NCBI GenBank assembly: GCA_022953095.1 | Contig: JALJCR010000002.1 | Coordinates: 434,001-498,000 of the forward strand | DNA length: 64,000 bases | Direction of reading: 5' to 3' | Source: Qipengyuania sp. ABI-127-1 | Lineage (GTDB): Bacteria > Pseudomonadota > Alphaproteobacteria > Sphingomonadales > Sphingomonadaceae | The notes under the pieces: model-generated | Seen by the model: the letters and a program-made list of their open reading frames with translations, nothing else | Told to the model about the DNA's origin: nothing | Databases searched by the model: none | Part shown: in pieces, positions 17,854-27,199 of the stretch | Numbering within the stretch: position 1 is the first letter of the stretch | How the letters are laid out: the number at the start of each line of letters is the position of its first letter | Translations under genes and position numbers: made by a program

Positions 17854-19065
17854 ATGGGCAAACTCACGGCAGTGGCGGTAAAGGCCGCTTTGGCGAATCC
17901 CGGCACTTATCAGGATGGCGAAGGACTTTTTCTCAAGGTTGGGAGAACCGGGTCAGCGTCATGGGTGATTCGACTCCAACAAGACGGCAAGCGACGGGAC
18001 ATAGGGATCGGGAGCGCCAAACTGGTCACGCTGGCTGAGGCACGCCAAAAAGCCAACGAACTGCGCAAAGCCGTGAAGGTCGAAAAGCGCGACGTTCTCA
18101 TAGAGCGCAAGGACGAGGCTGCCGCCAAGGTGACTTTCCGCGAAGCGGCCACCCAGTACCATTCCGACAACGAGGCGGGCTGGAAGAGCGCTGTCTACAC
18201 CCGTCAGTGGCTGGCCAGTCTGGAGAACTACGCTTTTCCCAAACTCGGTGACATGCCAACCGGCAGCATCACCGCAGCCGACATCATTGAAGTCCTCACC
18301 CCGATCTGGCAGGAAATCCCTGAAACCGCCCGCCAGGTACGCAACCGGATTTGTGCCGTGCTCGACTATGCGCACGCGAAGGGATGGCGATCTACCGAAG
18401 CACCGTCGGGCAATAGCAGCCTGAAAGCGGGTAGGGGCCTGCCACGACAGATCAAGAAACCGCAGAACCGCAAAGCGATGCCGTATGTCGCCATTCCAGC
18501 GTTTCTGACCGCCCTACGGCGCAAGCCATCCTTCGGACGTTTCGCGCTGGACCTCCTCATCCTGACCGGCACGCGCTCGCAGGAGGTCCGACTCGCGACC
18601 TGGGACGAATTCGATCTTGAGGAGCGCCTCTGGACCATCCCCGCCGAACATATGAAGCGAAGCAAGGCACATGTAGTCCCGCTCTCTGAGGCTGCACTGG
18701 GTGTCCTCGCAAAGGCTGATGCGTTTCGGGTCGAAGGTGCTGAAGTGGTCTTCTCCGGTGCAACGGGCAAAGCGATGTCCGACATGACGCTGCTCAAGGT
18801 GCTGCGCGACATGCAGGAGCCTTACCACGTCCACGGCTTCCGCTCGGCGTTCACGGACTGGGCGGCAAACGCGGGCTTCCCAAACGCGGTGGTCGAGGCC
18901 GCGCTCGCTCACAAGACGCCCGACGCGGTGCAGGCGGCGTATCGCCGCACAACCTATCTTGGCACCAAGGAGGATCCCGGTATGCGCGTGAAGCTCATGG
19001 ATGCATGGGGAGCCTATTGCTCCGGTACAGTCACAGTCAGCGAAGCTCTCAACGCGCACGACTAG
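17854..19065 (+). CDS. P4-type tyrosine integrase (DUF4102 / phage integrase)
   Basis: A 403-residue site-specific recombinase. The N-terminal arm-binding domain (DUF4102-like, residues ~1-85) contains YQDGEGLFLKV and IGIGSAKLVTLAEARQKA. A core-binding helix bundle follows, then the catalytic domain with R in LTGTRSQEV (~240), HGFR (~327) and the nucleophilic tyrosine in AYRRTTY (~363). All catalytic residues are present, so the enzyme looks intact. The ATG at 17854 is preceded by GGGGAAGG and starts the conserved MGKLTAVAV; earlier in-frame starts lie within the repeats. It should integrate and, with an excisionase, excise the island at tRNA-Tyr. Confidence 0.93.
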   Translation: MGKLTAVAVKAALANPGTYQDGEGLFLKVGRTGSASWVIRLQQDGKRRDIGIGSAKLVTLAEARQKANELRKAVKVEKRDVLIERKDEAAAKVTFREAATQYHSDNEAGWKSAVYTRQWLASLENYAFPKLGDMPTGSITAADIIEVLTPIWQEIPETARQVRNRICAVLDYAHAKGWRSTEAPSGNSSLKAGRGLPRQIKKPQNRKAMPYVAIPAFLTALRRKPSFGRFALDLLILTGTRSQEVRLATWDEFDLEERLWTIPAEHMKRSKAHVVPLSEAALGVLAKADAFRVEGAEVVFSGATGKAMSDMTLLKVLRDMQEPYHVHGFRSAFTDWAANAGFPNAVVEAALAHKTPDAVQAAYRRTTYLGTKEDPGMRVKLMDAWGAYCSGTVTVSEALNAHD

Positions 19066-19423
19066 CGCAACGCCCTCCACAAACAGACCACCAGCACCGC
19101 CGGCGCGCATGGCTCTGCCATGCCGCCTGCCTTCCGGCGAGGATGAGAGGGCAAACTGCAAATTGATGCCGTGGCACGGGCCAGCGGGCGTCAGAAGAGG
19201 ACCCGAACTTCAAGTTCAGTTATTGTTATATTTTTGAAGTTTGGGGGCTGAAGAAATTTGTCCCCGAGCCTTGCCCCAGGACCGTTTGTCGGGATTGATT
19301 TGACGCCAAAAATCGTCCCCATTCGTCCAGAAGAATTCGCCAAAATTCAGTCGAAGTAATCCTTTCCGCTCGCAAATTCCACGAACAGGCACGGCAAAAT
19401 TCGCAGTCCGGGAAAAGTCGGTT
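19066..19423. other. Non-coding stretch with left copy of the R-M flanking repeat
   Basis: No convincing gene. The first part contains the direct repeat described at 19102-19194. The rest (about 19200-19420) is AT-richer than its surroundings and has no recognisable RNA or terminator with a clear T-run. Confidence 0.5.
19102..19194 (+). repeat. Direct repeat, left copy, flanking the R-M genes
   Basis: Starts GGCGCGCATGGC, contains GCCATGCCGCCTGCCTTCCG and ends CCAGCGGGCGTCAG. It is about 85% identical to 22441-22540. The two copies bracket the restriction and modification genes, in the same orientation. Confidence 0.8.
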
Positions 19424-20494
19424 TCAATGCGAAGTACCCTTAATGCGTTTGACCTTCTCGCTGAATTGAATCAGCCGCTCTGGTTCCGAGGCAAACCATG
19501 CGTAGCTTCCCCACGCCAAGGTGCCGACTGTCTTCCGAAAGGTTGCCGATCCGCGATCGAGGAATGCCGTGACGAAAGCGACATTCACAGGTGCAAATCC
19601 TGCCTTGTCAGCTAGCTTGAGCAGTGCAGTCTTGCGCGCCTCATTTACCGGACCGTCAGTGTGAACCACTTCGACGAAAACCAGTAAGGGGTGAATTGGG
19701 CCGAGATCGACCAAAACAATGTCTGGCAAGTTCTTTTCCGCGGGGATGGTCAGCCCGATTGCTTTCGCCAATTCGTCATCCCGCGCAACGACCTTATTGC
19801 CGCTTTCGCTGAGCGTGATGACACCCGGCTTATCGAGGAATGTTGGAGCAAAAACCTCGATGACGGCTTTCGAAATATCGGAACTTGGTCCAGTAGACAT
19901 TCGTCGCGTTTCACCATTCGGGAAAGTGACCAGCTGGTGATCGCCTCCTGCCGCAGCTCCACGTCGAACGATGGCAATCCGCGCTAATGCGCCCGCGTTG
20001 AGATACCTCTTCTGCCAAGCATCGATTTTGGCTTTGAGCACTGCCTCAGACAGCGCCGGATCAAGCAAGTCAGCAAATTCTGATTGAAGAGCGTATCGCC
20101 CGGCTGGAGAAGTTACGGCCACCCTCGGTTTGTCTAGTACGGCGCCGTTCTCGATCAGAGCATATCGGATAGTGTCATCACGAATGGATTCACGGGTGTT
20201 AACAGCATACCAACGACCGGGAATGTCGGCCTTGCTGGGCTTCATGGAGTCCTTGGCCCATTGCTCTCTCACGGTGTCGGTTGTTTGTGCGGCCTGAGTG
20301 TCGGTCATTCTTGTGACCTGGTCAGGGCGTATCCACCGCTCTCTGCCTTCGACGGCGCCAACGTACTGCATGACAAATATGGTCTTTGCCGCGATCTCCC
20401 AAATCGAGTGCTCACGGTTTGGCGAACCCTCAGGGAATATCAGCGGAAGTCGGCGGTGAATTTCACTCCAAGTGGTAAGTGGCGGTAGGCTCAT
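19424..20494 (-). CDS. BsuBI/PstI-family type II restriction endonuclease
   Basis: A 356-residue endonuclease resembling the BsuBI/PstI family, whose known members cut CTGCAG. The N-terminal helical domain begins LTTWSEIHRRLPLIFPEG. The C-terminal nuclease core shows a PD-(D/E)xK-like arrangement: PDIVLVDLG followed by LLVFVEVVHTDG and a downstream lysine. Two bases separate it from the end of the upstream methylase gene, so the two form an operon and translation may be coupled. Specificity for CTGCAG is inferred from family only; CTGCAG sites are frequent in this window, as expected if they are methylated. Confidence 0.85.
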   Translation of the reverse strand: MSLPPLTTWSEIHRRLPLIFPEGSPNREHSIWEIAAKTIFVMQYVGAVEGRERWIRPDQVTRMTDTQAAQTTDTVREQWAKDSMKPSKADIPGRWYAVNTRESIRDDTIRYALIENGAVLDKPRVAVTSPAGRYALQSEFADLLDPALSEAVLKAKIDAWQKRYLNAGALARIAIVRRGAAAGGDHQLVTFPNGETRRMSTGPSSDISKAVIEVFAPTFLDKPGVITLSESGNKVVARDDELAKAIGLTIPAEKNLPDIVLVDLGPIHPLLVFVEVVHTDGPVNEARKTALLKLADKAGFAPVNVAFVTAFLDRGSATFRKTVGTLAWGSYAWFASEPERLIQFSEKVKRIKGTSH

Positions 20495-20496
20495 GA

Positions 20497-22287
20497 TTAG
20501 AGGCCATAAATCTGTCGCAGTGCTTTTTCCAGCTTGGCGCGAGATGCTCCGCTAGAAACCAGCTTCTCGATCTTTTTCATTTCTGATGCGGGAGGCAACG
20601 GGATGGCTTCCAGCTCGAATGCGGAGACTGCCACACTCCCACTGATGCAGCGAAACAATTGATCGACCACATCACTGTTTAGGATTGCAGCCACCGCAGC
20701 GGCGCAGACTTTGGCGACTGAAGTCGCACGAACCATGTTCAGGTGGTTTTCGACGATCACGCCGCCGTGCTTTTCCACGAACTCCTGCGGAAGTTCAGCA
20801 GCAATCAAACGTCGCGGCTGCTCTTTCGCCGTGGTTCGCTGAACGAGGACCGAGGGTTGATCGACAACTAGCCAATCATCCCCCACCTCAACCTTGAAAT
20901 AGGGAGCGTGATTCTTCTTCTCCGCGCGGAAGATAAACCGGCCATCTGCCGTTACCGCCTCGGCCCAAACTAGCGGCAACGCTCCTCGGACAGCCCGCTC
21001 ACGCAACTGCGGCTTGAACCTGTTCCAAACCAGCGGGCCAGTCGAAACACGATAACCCCAATCCGATAGACGAGCGGGCATCCTAGCTGCGGCTTTGATA
21101 ATGCCAACATGCTCGGGTTGTCGTGGTGCTAGCCATGGTGTGGAAGAGTCATCTGGTAGCGTGACCTTCCCATTCTTGGTCAATCGAGCTTCACGCTCAT
21201 TGTCGACATTCAGATAGTGAACTTGGAAAGGTCTCTGCTCACCGCCCTTGCGATAGAGCGCAAGCAAAGTCTCCTGCATCACATCTTCGAAAACGCCCCG
21301 GCGCGCGTGGACGAAGTCAATGGCTTCTGGCGGTGCTTCGCTGGCGAGCAATCGGCGCAGAGCTGTGTAGTATTGCCCGCCGAGGACGCTGGTTGGAGTA
21401 AGGTAGGCAATGACACCTCCTGGCTTGGTCCAACGCAAAGCAACATCGGTAAACAGACCATAGAGATTAGCGTGGCCGTAGAGGCTCCGCGCGAAGCGCT
21501 CTCGCTGCTCCGCCGAGAGGCGCACGCGGCCATAGGGCGGATTGCCGACCACCAAATCGAATTTGGGCGATGGCGTAACTTTGAGTGTGTCGCACACTTC
21601 TACGAACTTTGGTGCGGCACGACCGCTCGCATCGATCAGATCCGAAAGAAATATCTCAAGTGCAACCTGCGAAAGGGCTGCCGCATGGGGGTCAATTTCC
21701 ATACCGGATAGGCGCGCCCCAAGCTGCGCCAAGACAAACGCCGGTTCGCTGCCATCAAGCGCACTGCGCATCCGCGAAGCAGCTTCGAGCAAGAAAGCTC
21801 CGCCGCCACTTGCCGGATCGAGCACTCGCGCGGTCGTCCAATTGATGCCGCCCTCCTCAGCAAGATCGAGGAGCCGCTTGTTTAGCGACGCTGGTGTGTA
21901 GAAGGCTCCGAGATCGCTCCTTTGCTTGGAGGGAAGAAGCGCGGTGTAGAGGCTCGTCAGGAAGTGGCATCCTTCGAGCAATGGAAGGAAGGCTGCTTCG
22001 ATCCCGATTGATCGAGCGAGCTGTACGGTTGTCGTGTCCAGAGAGTGGCTCTTACCCGCCAGGTGGTCGGTAATATCTACATTTGGAGCGACCTGCTCGG
22101 CGAATGAACCCATTGCAACATGGGAGAAATCGGCAGCAAGTCGAGCTCGGCACTGGTCATGAAGGGTTTGCGCCCAAGCGCGCGCGACTGTCCGGGCACG
22201 GGCCAACTCATTTCGCTTCGAAACAAGCGAAAGCGATTGATCGACACGTTCGACCGAGTTCAGTTTTCGTGCCAAAATCGACGTCAA
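20497..22287 (-). CDS. N6-adenine DNA methyltransferase of the R-M pair (Eco57I-like domain)
   Basis: A 596-residue modification enzyme protecting host DNA from the endonuclease encoded just downstream. The AdoMet motif I is in LDPASGGGAFLLEA (about residue 157) and the catalytic NPPY in VVGNPPYGR (about 247). The C-terminal half, with VENHLNMVRAT, is a target-recognition region as in BsuBI/PstI-type methylases. The start is a TTG at 22287 with AAGGAG six bases before it, an unusual but well-supported start. A weak start codon could help balance the two enzymes when the system enters a new host. Confidence 0.88.
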   Translation of the reverse strand: MTSILARKLNSVERVDQSLSLVSKRNELARARTVARAWAQTLHDQCRARLAADFSHVAMGSFAEQVAPNVDITDHLAGKSHSLDTTTVQLARSIGIEAAFLPLLEGCHFLTSLYTALLPSKQRSDLGAFYTPASLNKRLLDLAEEGGINWTTARVLDPASGGGAFLLEAASRMRSALDGSEPAFVLAQLGARLSGMEIDPHAAALSQVALEIFLSDLIDASGRAAPKFVEVCDTLKVTPSPKFDLVVGNPPYGRVRLSAEQRERFARSLYGHANLYGLFTDVALRWTKPGGVIAYLTPTSVLGGQYYTALRRLLASEAPPEAIDFVHARRGVFEDVMQETLLALYRKGGEQRPFQVHYLNVDNEREARLTKNGKVTLPDDSSTPWLAPRQPEHVGIIKAAARMPARLSDWGYRVSTGPLVWNRFKPQLRERAVRGALPLVWAEAVTADGRFIFRAEKKNHAPYFKVEVGDDWLVVDQPSVLVQRTTAKEQPRRLIAAELPQEFVEKHGGVIVENHLNMVRATSVAKVCAAAVAAILNSDVVDQLFRCISGSVAVSAFELEAIPLPPASEMKKIEKLVSSGASRAKLEKALRQIYGL

Positions 22288-22428
22288 AGGGCTCTCCTTC
22301 GTCTCTGATTAGCGAAATCCCGCTCAAAGAGAACCTTGATTTTATGTTCTCTCTTTGTTCTATTTGCAACCACTAATTCCCTCCCCACAAAATGCATTCT
22401 GCGCGGTTGGAGAGGCTTGGCAGCTTGA

Positions 22429-22827
<399 letters not shown>

Positions 22828-23110
22828 TGATCGTCACCCGAATGGGCCGGGACTACAGGCCCGGTCCGCGCAGCCGGATAGAGCAGGTCGCCCCCGGGGG
22901 CAGCGCGAAAACCGCCTCAAGGTAAAGTGAAGCTCACGGCGAGGTCGGGGGGCGGAAGCGGTCCGTCCGGTTTTACTGGTCTCTACCTCCGAGCTAACCT
23001 CAAACAATCGCCTCGTCAGACACACGCCCGTGTTCGCGTGTCGTGCATCGCCGGGCTGCGTCTGACATGCTCCAACACAGATCAAAATCTCAGCCTAATT
23101 GCGTACAGTT

Positions 23111-23632
23111 TCAAAACCTCAGACTGTCGAGGACTACCCTCGCATCTGCGCAACCGCTTTCGCTCTCACACTGGCCGAACACAGTGAGGCGCGGATCGAC
23201 TACTTCAAGGCCATCCAAGCTAGAAGCATCGAGAACGGCCGTGAGAACCGGAATTTCGCCTGTCCCGGGTTTCAGCGCTGTTGACCTGACCGTCACCCGA
23301 TCAATTGAGGTTCTGCTCGAACCCGGCAGATCGGGTGCGGGTTCGAGCGACGCCCCGTAGCTGAAAACGAGCTCAAAACTGTCACCACTGACTTTCCAGC
23401 CCCGGAAATCTCCAAAAAGCTCCTCGACAGCATGATCACCGGGCGCAAATGAGCAGCAACCTTCCAGCACCACATCGCCTCGCGACGGGGGTATCTGGGG
23501 CCGCTGGGTAACGTCCGCGCCAGCAGGTCCAACCACCTTGTGCTGCGTCGGCTCGGGCTCGGAAGCGTCCTGGCACGACGAAGCCGCCAGCAACATGCCA
23601 GAAAGGAGGAGAACTCTTTTCAGGTCGGACAT
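23111..23632 (-). CDS. Putative lipoprotein, unknown family
   Basis: A 173-residue protein with a lipoprotein signal: hydrophobic segment LLLSGMLLA and lipobox AASSC near residue 20. The mature part is acidic, contains paired cysteines (EGCCS; CESESGC) and ends in a beta-like strand. I recognise no family. It is the last gene of a run of three same-strand genes, all exported: a secreted protein, a metzincin protease and this lipoprotein, with only five bases after the protease gene. The close spacing suggests it is co-expressed and might be a partner, anchor or inhibitor of the protease, which is inference. Confidence 0.7.
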   Translation of the reverse strand: MSDLKRVLLLSGMLLAASSCQDASEPEPTQHKVVGPAGADVTQRPQIPPSRGDVVLEGCCSFAPGDHAVEELFGDFRGWKVSGDSFELVFSYGASLEPAPDLPGSSRTSIDRVTVRSTALKPGTGEIPVLTAVLDASSLDGLEVVDPRLTVFGQCESESGCADARVVLDSLRF

Positions 23633-23637
23633 GACAG

Positions 23638-24279
23638 CTACCTTGTCCCGTAAAAGCCGAGCATCAAACCTTCTTCGTCACCGCAAAAATCACGCTTGAT
23701 CTGCCCCTGAGTAATGTATCGGGACATGACGCAAGGGCCAGTGGTACCGTCGGAGCGGTGGTACATCCCCATAAAGTGACCGAACTCGTGCAGCATCGCA
23801 GATTCGTAGTCGATCCGTTGCCGTATGTTGGACGAGGTGACCGTCCCGCAGGCAAAGTCGCCTGCCTGCTCTTCCCGAACCGAATAGTAAAATCTGTTCG
23901 CGTTTACTACGACGCGCGCACCGTAGTACGGGACCGGACGCGACCCATTATCTACCCACCAAATCTCAGTCGACATGACCGACGTCGATCCTGGAACGAT
24001 ATCAAGGAATTCGGGGTCGTCGGTATAGCTGGGCTTGGTGCCGTATTTGAAGTGATCTCCTGCGCCAGTAAGCACAAACTCCGAACCGATTTCATTCACC
24101 GTCGTGGCGGCGCGAATTGTATCGCCGTCGCAAATGGGCGGTAATTCTTCGTGAATCCGAACGTACTGCACCTGGTTGTCGACGATACGTTTCACATATC
24201 CTTGCTGCTGAATACTCTGTGCCGACACGGCGGTGCCGAGGCCGAAACAGACTGCTGCGATACCGAGTTGAATTCTCAT
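23638..24279 (-). CDS. Secreted metzincin metalloprotease
   Basis: A 213-residue exported protein (signal peptide ending near VSA-Q, residue 21). The zinc site HEFGHFMGMYH (H164, E165, H168, H174) matches HExxHxxGxxH, and a Met-turn (CVMSRY, M185) follows, which together define metzincins. The fold most resembles small matrixin-like or archaemetzincin-like bacterial proteases. Cysteines at about 50, 144, 183 and 199 could form disulfides. There is no obvious cleavable propeptide with a cysteine switch. It is cotranscribed with a lipoprotein and another secreted protein. Substrate and role are unknown. Confidence 0.8.
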   Translation of the reverse strand: MRIQLGIAAVCFGLGTAVSAQSIQQQGYVKRIVDNQVQYVRIHEELPPICDGDTIRAATTVNEIGSEFVLTGAGDHFKYGTKPSYTDDPEFLDIVPGSTSVMSTEIWWVDNGSRPVPYYGARVVVNANRFYYSVREEQAGDFACGTVTSSNIRQRIDYESAMLHEFGHFMGMYHRSDGTTGPCVMSRYITQGQIKRDFCGDEEGLMLGFYGTR

Positions 24280-24311
24280 TACTGTGCCTTTCGCAGAAAA
24301 TTGCGCGATAG

Positions 24312-25103
24312 TTAGAGCGACGAAAGATCAACGTTGAACGATGGCGGCGCGGTCGAGGTCGCCCTATCCCCATCAACGACGAGCGCGGGGATCAGCTCGA
24401 CAATGCAGTTCTTGCATTGGCCTCGATTCCCCGAAAACTCGGACTGATAAAGGGATCTCGATCCAATGATCAGATATGATTGTCCGTCTTCCAACGGGAC
24501 TTCCGTCGATATGCGAAGGTTTTCGCCACCTGCACCGGCGCCTGACCTTCGGCGCAGATCAATCGTGTCTTTCAAATTAGGCGGGACCTTGATTTCACGG
24601 GTGATCTGGAAACCGACCGTGGTGCGGTGTTGGTCGTCGAGAAGTTGGTTGGTCTCGGACTGTTTTGTGCCCACGAAGACTGTATCAGCGAGCATAAGGT
24701 AGTCGTCGACAGAAGCCGTTCCCCGGAGCGTATTGCCCATAGCCTCGACAATGGCGGAGCCGCCGTCCGCACTGGATCGCAAATCGCCTGGCTTGAAGCC
24801 GTAACTGGCCAACCCTTGTGCGATATCCACCAGATAGAGATTGCGGATGGCCTCCAACTGCACCGGATTGTCGATAGCGGACGGATGCGGCAGGACCACA
24901 TCTATTGCACGGACCATTCCATTCAACTCCCGCAACTCATTTGGGGCTACTGATCTTTGAGCCCTTTCGCGTTGTTCGTTAGTCTTACGCTCTATGAAGG
25001 CGGCAGTCGCCTGCTCTTGAGTCCGGGGTACCGTTTCCTGGGCTATCGCAACTGTAGCCGTCATAAGAAATAGGGAGCCCAATCCTAATCGGATGTATGA
25101 CAT
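24312..25103 (-). CDS. Exported protein of unknown function
   Basis: A 263-residue protein with a clear signal peptide (LGSLFLMTATVAIA-Q, residues ~1-21), so probably periplasmic or secreted. A charged helical segment rich in R/E/Q (about residues 28-55) is followed by mixed alpha/beta sequence and a CKNC pair near residue 233. I recognise no domain. It is the first gene of the three-gene exported cassette, 32 bases ahead of the metzincin. A possible role as chaperone, substrate or inhibitor of the protease is only inference. Confidence 0.65.
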   Translation of the reverse strand: MSYIRLGLGSLFLMTATVAIAQETVPRTQEQATAAFIERKTNEQRERAQRSVAPNELRELNGMVRAIDVVLPHPSAIDNPVQLEAIRNLYLVDIAQGLASYGFKPGDLRSSADGGSAIVEAMGNTLRGTASVDDYLMLADTVFVGTKQSETNQLLDDQHRTTVGFQITREIKVPPNLKDTIDLRRRSGAGAGGENLRISTEVPLEDGQSYLIIGSRSLYQSEFSGNRGQCKNCIVELIPALVVDGDRATSTAPPSFNVDLSSL

Positions 25104-25581
25104 CTTGTTTCTCCATCAACGTTCAGTTCCTACTAATAGGCAACGGACGGGTTCCCATTCACACGAATAGAATGAATTACTGAGGGCGGAGAATGTTCGG
25201 TAAGTATGATCAGCTGTAAATACGCGGTATGACCTGGGTGGTCTGCTAATGACCAATGGTGTCACCAGAAACGCACCGCCAGTCTTCCATGCCGATCCGT
25301 CGCGAGGTGGGCCGGTAGCGGTCGGTCTGTTTTTCGGCGGTATGGTACAGCAAGTGGGCATTCAGCTTCCGATACAGTTTGCGCGTGCGAAATTAGCTGC
25401 GGTTGATTTAAGCGTCGCAGCCTGGAACCGGGCAGACGCAAATTAACAAATATGAGGCACCGCCAACGCCGCGTATTGATTTACAATCTCATCGAATTCT
25501 GCAACGAACATGGGTTGAACAAAAGGTCGTTTCGACTCTCTTTCGGGCCGATTTTAACAGGGTGAGGCAGGCGGGTCGCAT
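25104..25581. other. Stretch without a recognisable gene
   Basis: Short open frames exist on both strands but show no family resemblance, ribosome site or normal codon pattern. It separates the minus-strand exported cassette from the plus-strand kinase gene, so promoters of both should lie here; none could be identified with confidence. Confidence 0.4.
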
Positions 25582-26658
25582 ATGGGCGAGCAAGAGATCA
25601 CGAACTTCAAGTTGGGTGAGCGGGAAAGTGTTGCCGCGTCTGACGCTCTGCCTCTTGCAGAAGAATACGCTTTGCAATCAGCGGGCGCGGCTTTTCACGC
25701 GCTTGCCGATACGATGCCGCAGATGGTGTGGTCCACGCTTCCCGACGGCTCCCACGATTATTACAACGCGCGGTGGTATGAATTCACTGGCGTTCCCTTT
25801 GGCTCTACCGACGGGGAGGGGTGGGCTGGTATGTTCCATGAGGACGATCAGCCCGGTGCATGGGAACGGTGGCGGCACAGTCTTGCGACCGGCGAACCTT
25901 ACGAGGTCGAATATCGGCTGCGCCATCGGTCGGGCGAATATCGCTGGATGATCGGTCGAGCGCTTCCGATCCTGAACGACGATGGCGAAATACAGCGCTG
26001 GATCGGCACCTGCACCGATATCGAGGAACAGAAGCGAACGGCTCTCCAGAACGAGATACTGAGTCAGGAGCTCAGCCATCGCATCAAGAACATTTTTGCG
26101 ATCATTTCCGGCCTGGTCAGTCTGACTGCTCGAACCAGTGAAGCGTTCGCTGAGACCGCCAAGGAACTCCTCGGCCGCATCTCCGCATTGGGGCGGGCGC
26201 ATGAATTCGTGCGCCCTCATTCCGAAAAATCCCGGCCTTTCGTGAAAGACGCGACGTTGCTGACGCTGCTAGCGACGATCTTCGAAAGCTACCCTGCATA
26301 TTCGGACGGTCGCCTCGTCATAACGGGCTCGGACGTGGATATCGATAGTCGGGCGGCTACGCCGATAGCTCTGATATTCCATGAACTCGCAACCAACGCG
26401 ATGAAATACGGTGCATTGGCTACCGAAAACGGCCGGGTCGCACTCGAAGTCGAGCAGACCGACAGCGAAGTTGAGTTTTCCTGGACCGAAAGCGGCGTAA
26501 AACTGGATCGAGATGCGGGGGCCGAGCCGGGCTTTGGAAGCCGTCTGATCGATATGGCAATCCGGCAGCAACTGGGCGGCAGTTTCGAACGTCAATGGAA
26601 TCCGGATGGGCTCACGTTAAAAATGCGGGTTAAGCGCTCGCGACTGCATACCGTCTAG
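25582..26658 (+). CDS. PAS-domain HRXXN (HWE/HisKA2) sensor histidine kinase
   Basis: A 358-residue soluble kinase. The N-terminal PAS domain (about residues 33-150) has ADTMPQMVWSTLPDGSHDYYN and ends with the PAC-type GTCTDIEEQK. The dimerisation helix carries the phosphoacceptor H166 in LSHRIKNIF, which fits the HRXXN signature used by alphaproteobacterial general-stress kinases. The ATPase domain has HELATNAMKYG and GFGSRLIDMAI. No membrane segment is present, so it senses a cytoplasmic cue, perhaps light or redox through PAS; the conserved cysteine of LOV domains is not seen. Its end overlaps that of a convergent receiver gene by four bases. Confidence 0.9.
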   Translation: MGEQEITNFKLGERESVAASDALPLAEEYALQSAGAAFHALADTMPQMVWSTLPDGSHDYYNARWYEFTGVPFGSTDGEGWAGMFHEDDQPGAWERWRHSLATGEPYEVEYRLRHRSGEYRWMIGRALPILNDDGEIQRWIGTCTDIEEQKRTALQNEILSQELSHRIKNIFAIISGLVSLTARTSEAFAETAKELLGRISALGRAHEFVRPHSEKSRPFVKDATLLTLLATIFESYPAYSDGRLVITGSDVDIDSRAATPIALIFHELATNAMKYGALATENGRVALEVEQTDSEVEFSWTESGVKLDRDAGAEPGFGSRLIDMAIRQQLGGSFERQWNPDGLTLKMRVKRSRLHTV

Positions 26659-27059
26659 TTTCCGAACGTCCGCAAGTGGGCGGGAGGTTGGACATCAGCG
26701 CCCTGTCGGACGGCAATGACGTAGTCCAGCACCTCTCCCAATACCGCAAGGTCGACTGGTTTTTCCAAGGCCCCGATCGCCCCTTCCACACCTTCATCGA
26801 GTTGGGTAGGATTGGCCGTGACGAAGATCACTTCGATCCCCAAATTTTTAGCGAGGTGTTCGCCAATACGCGGACCGGTTGCGCCGTCAGCGAGATTGAC
26901 GTCGACCAAGGCTAGATCAACCGACGACGTGGCTTTTTCAAGGGCTGACTCCATGTCGTCCGCTATCCCGACCGAGCGATAACCAAGGTCGTGCAAGACC
27001 TCTTCCATTTCCATTGCGATAAGGAATTCGTCTTCGACAATCAAAACAGAGAGAGGCAT
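26655..27059 (-). CDS. Single-domain response regulator (receiver)
   Basis: A 134-residue stand-alone receiver with acidic pocket residues E9, D10 and E11, phosphoacceptor D53 (LALVDVNLADG), T in FVTANP and K in ALEKPVD. There is no output domain, so it may act as a phosphate shuttle or sink, as SdrG-type regulators do in the sphingomonad general stress response. It is convergent with, and overlaps by four bases, a gene for an HRXXN kinase, the likely partner. A GGAAC-N16-CGTC promoter candidate for the stress sigma factor EcfG lies just upstream. Confidence 0.88.
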   Translation of the reverse strand: MPLSVLIVEDEFLIAMEMEEVLHDLGYRSVGIADDMESALEKATSSVDLALVDVNLADGATGPRIGEHLAKNLGIEVIFVTANPTQLDEGVEGAIGALEKPVDLAVLGEVLDYVIAVRQGADVQPPAHLRTFGN

Positions 27060-27093
27060 CTTATTAACTTTAGATAATCACGGATGTCTGATT

Positions 27094-27118
27094 GACGTTC
27101 GCCTCCCCGTTCGGTTCC
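27094..27118 (-). promoter_or_regulatory. Candidate EcfG (general stress sigma factor) promoter
   Basis: On the minus strand GGAAC (27118-27114) is followed after exactly 16 bases by CGTC (27097-27094), close to the alphaproteobacterial EcfG consensus GGAAC-N16/17-CGTT. It lies 35 bases before the receiver start codon, a proper distance. One base in the -10 differs. Confidence 0.5.
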
Positions 27119-27199
27119 GCCAATTTGCTGTAGGTCGATCTTACGAAAACGGCAGGGCCGACAAGTTGCCGGCCCCGCCGGATCGCTAGGCGATCAAGC

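Noticed and set aside
22344-22362. LexA box near the R-M methylase
   Set aside because: GTTC repeats are spaced by five rather than seven bases.
25116-25446. Open frames of 65-82 codons on both strands
   Set aside because: No family resemblance or ribosome site; both look like chance frames.
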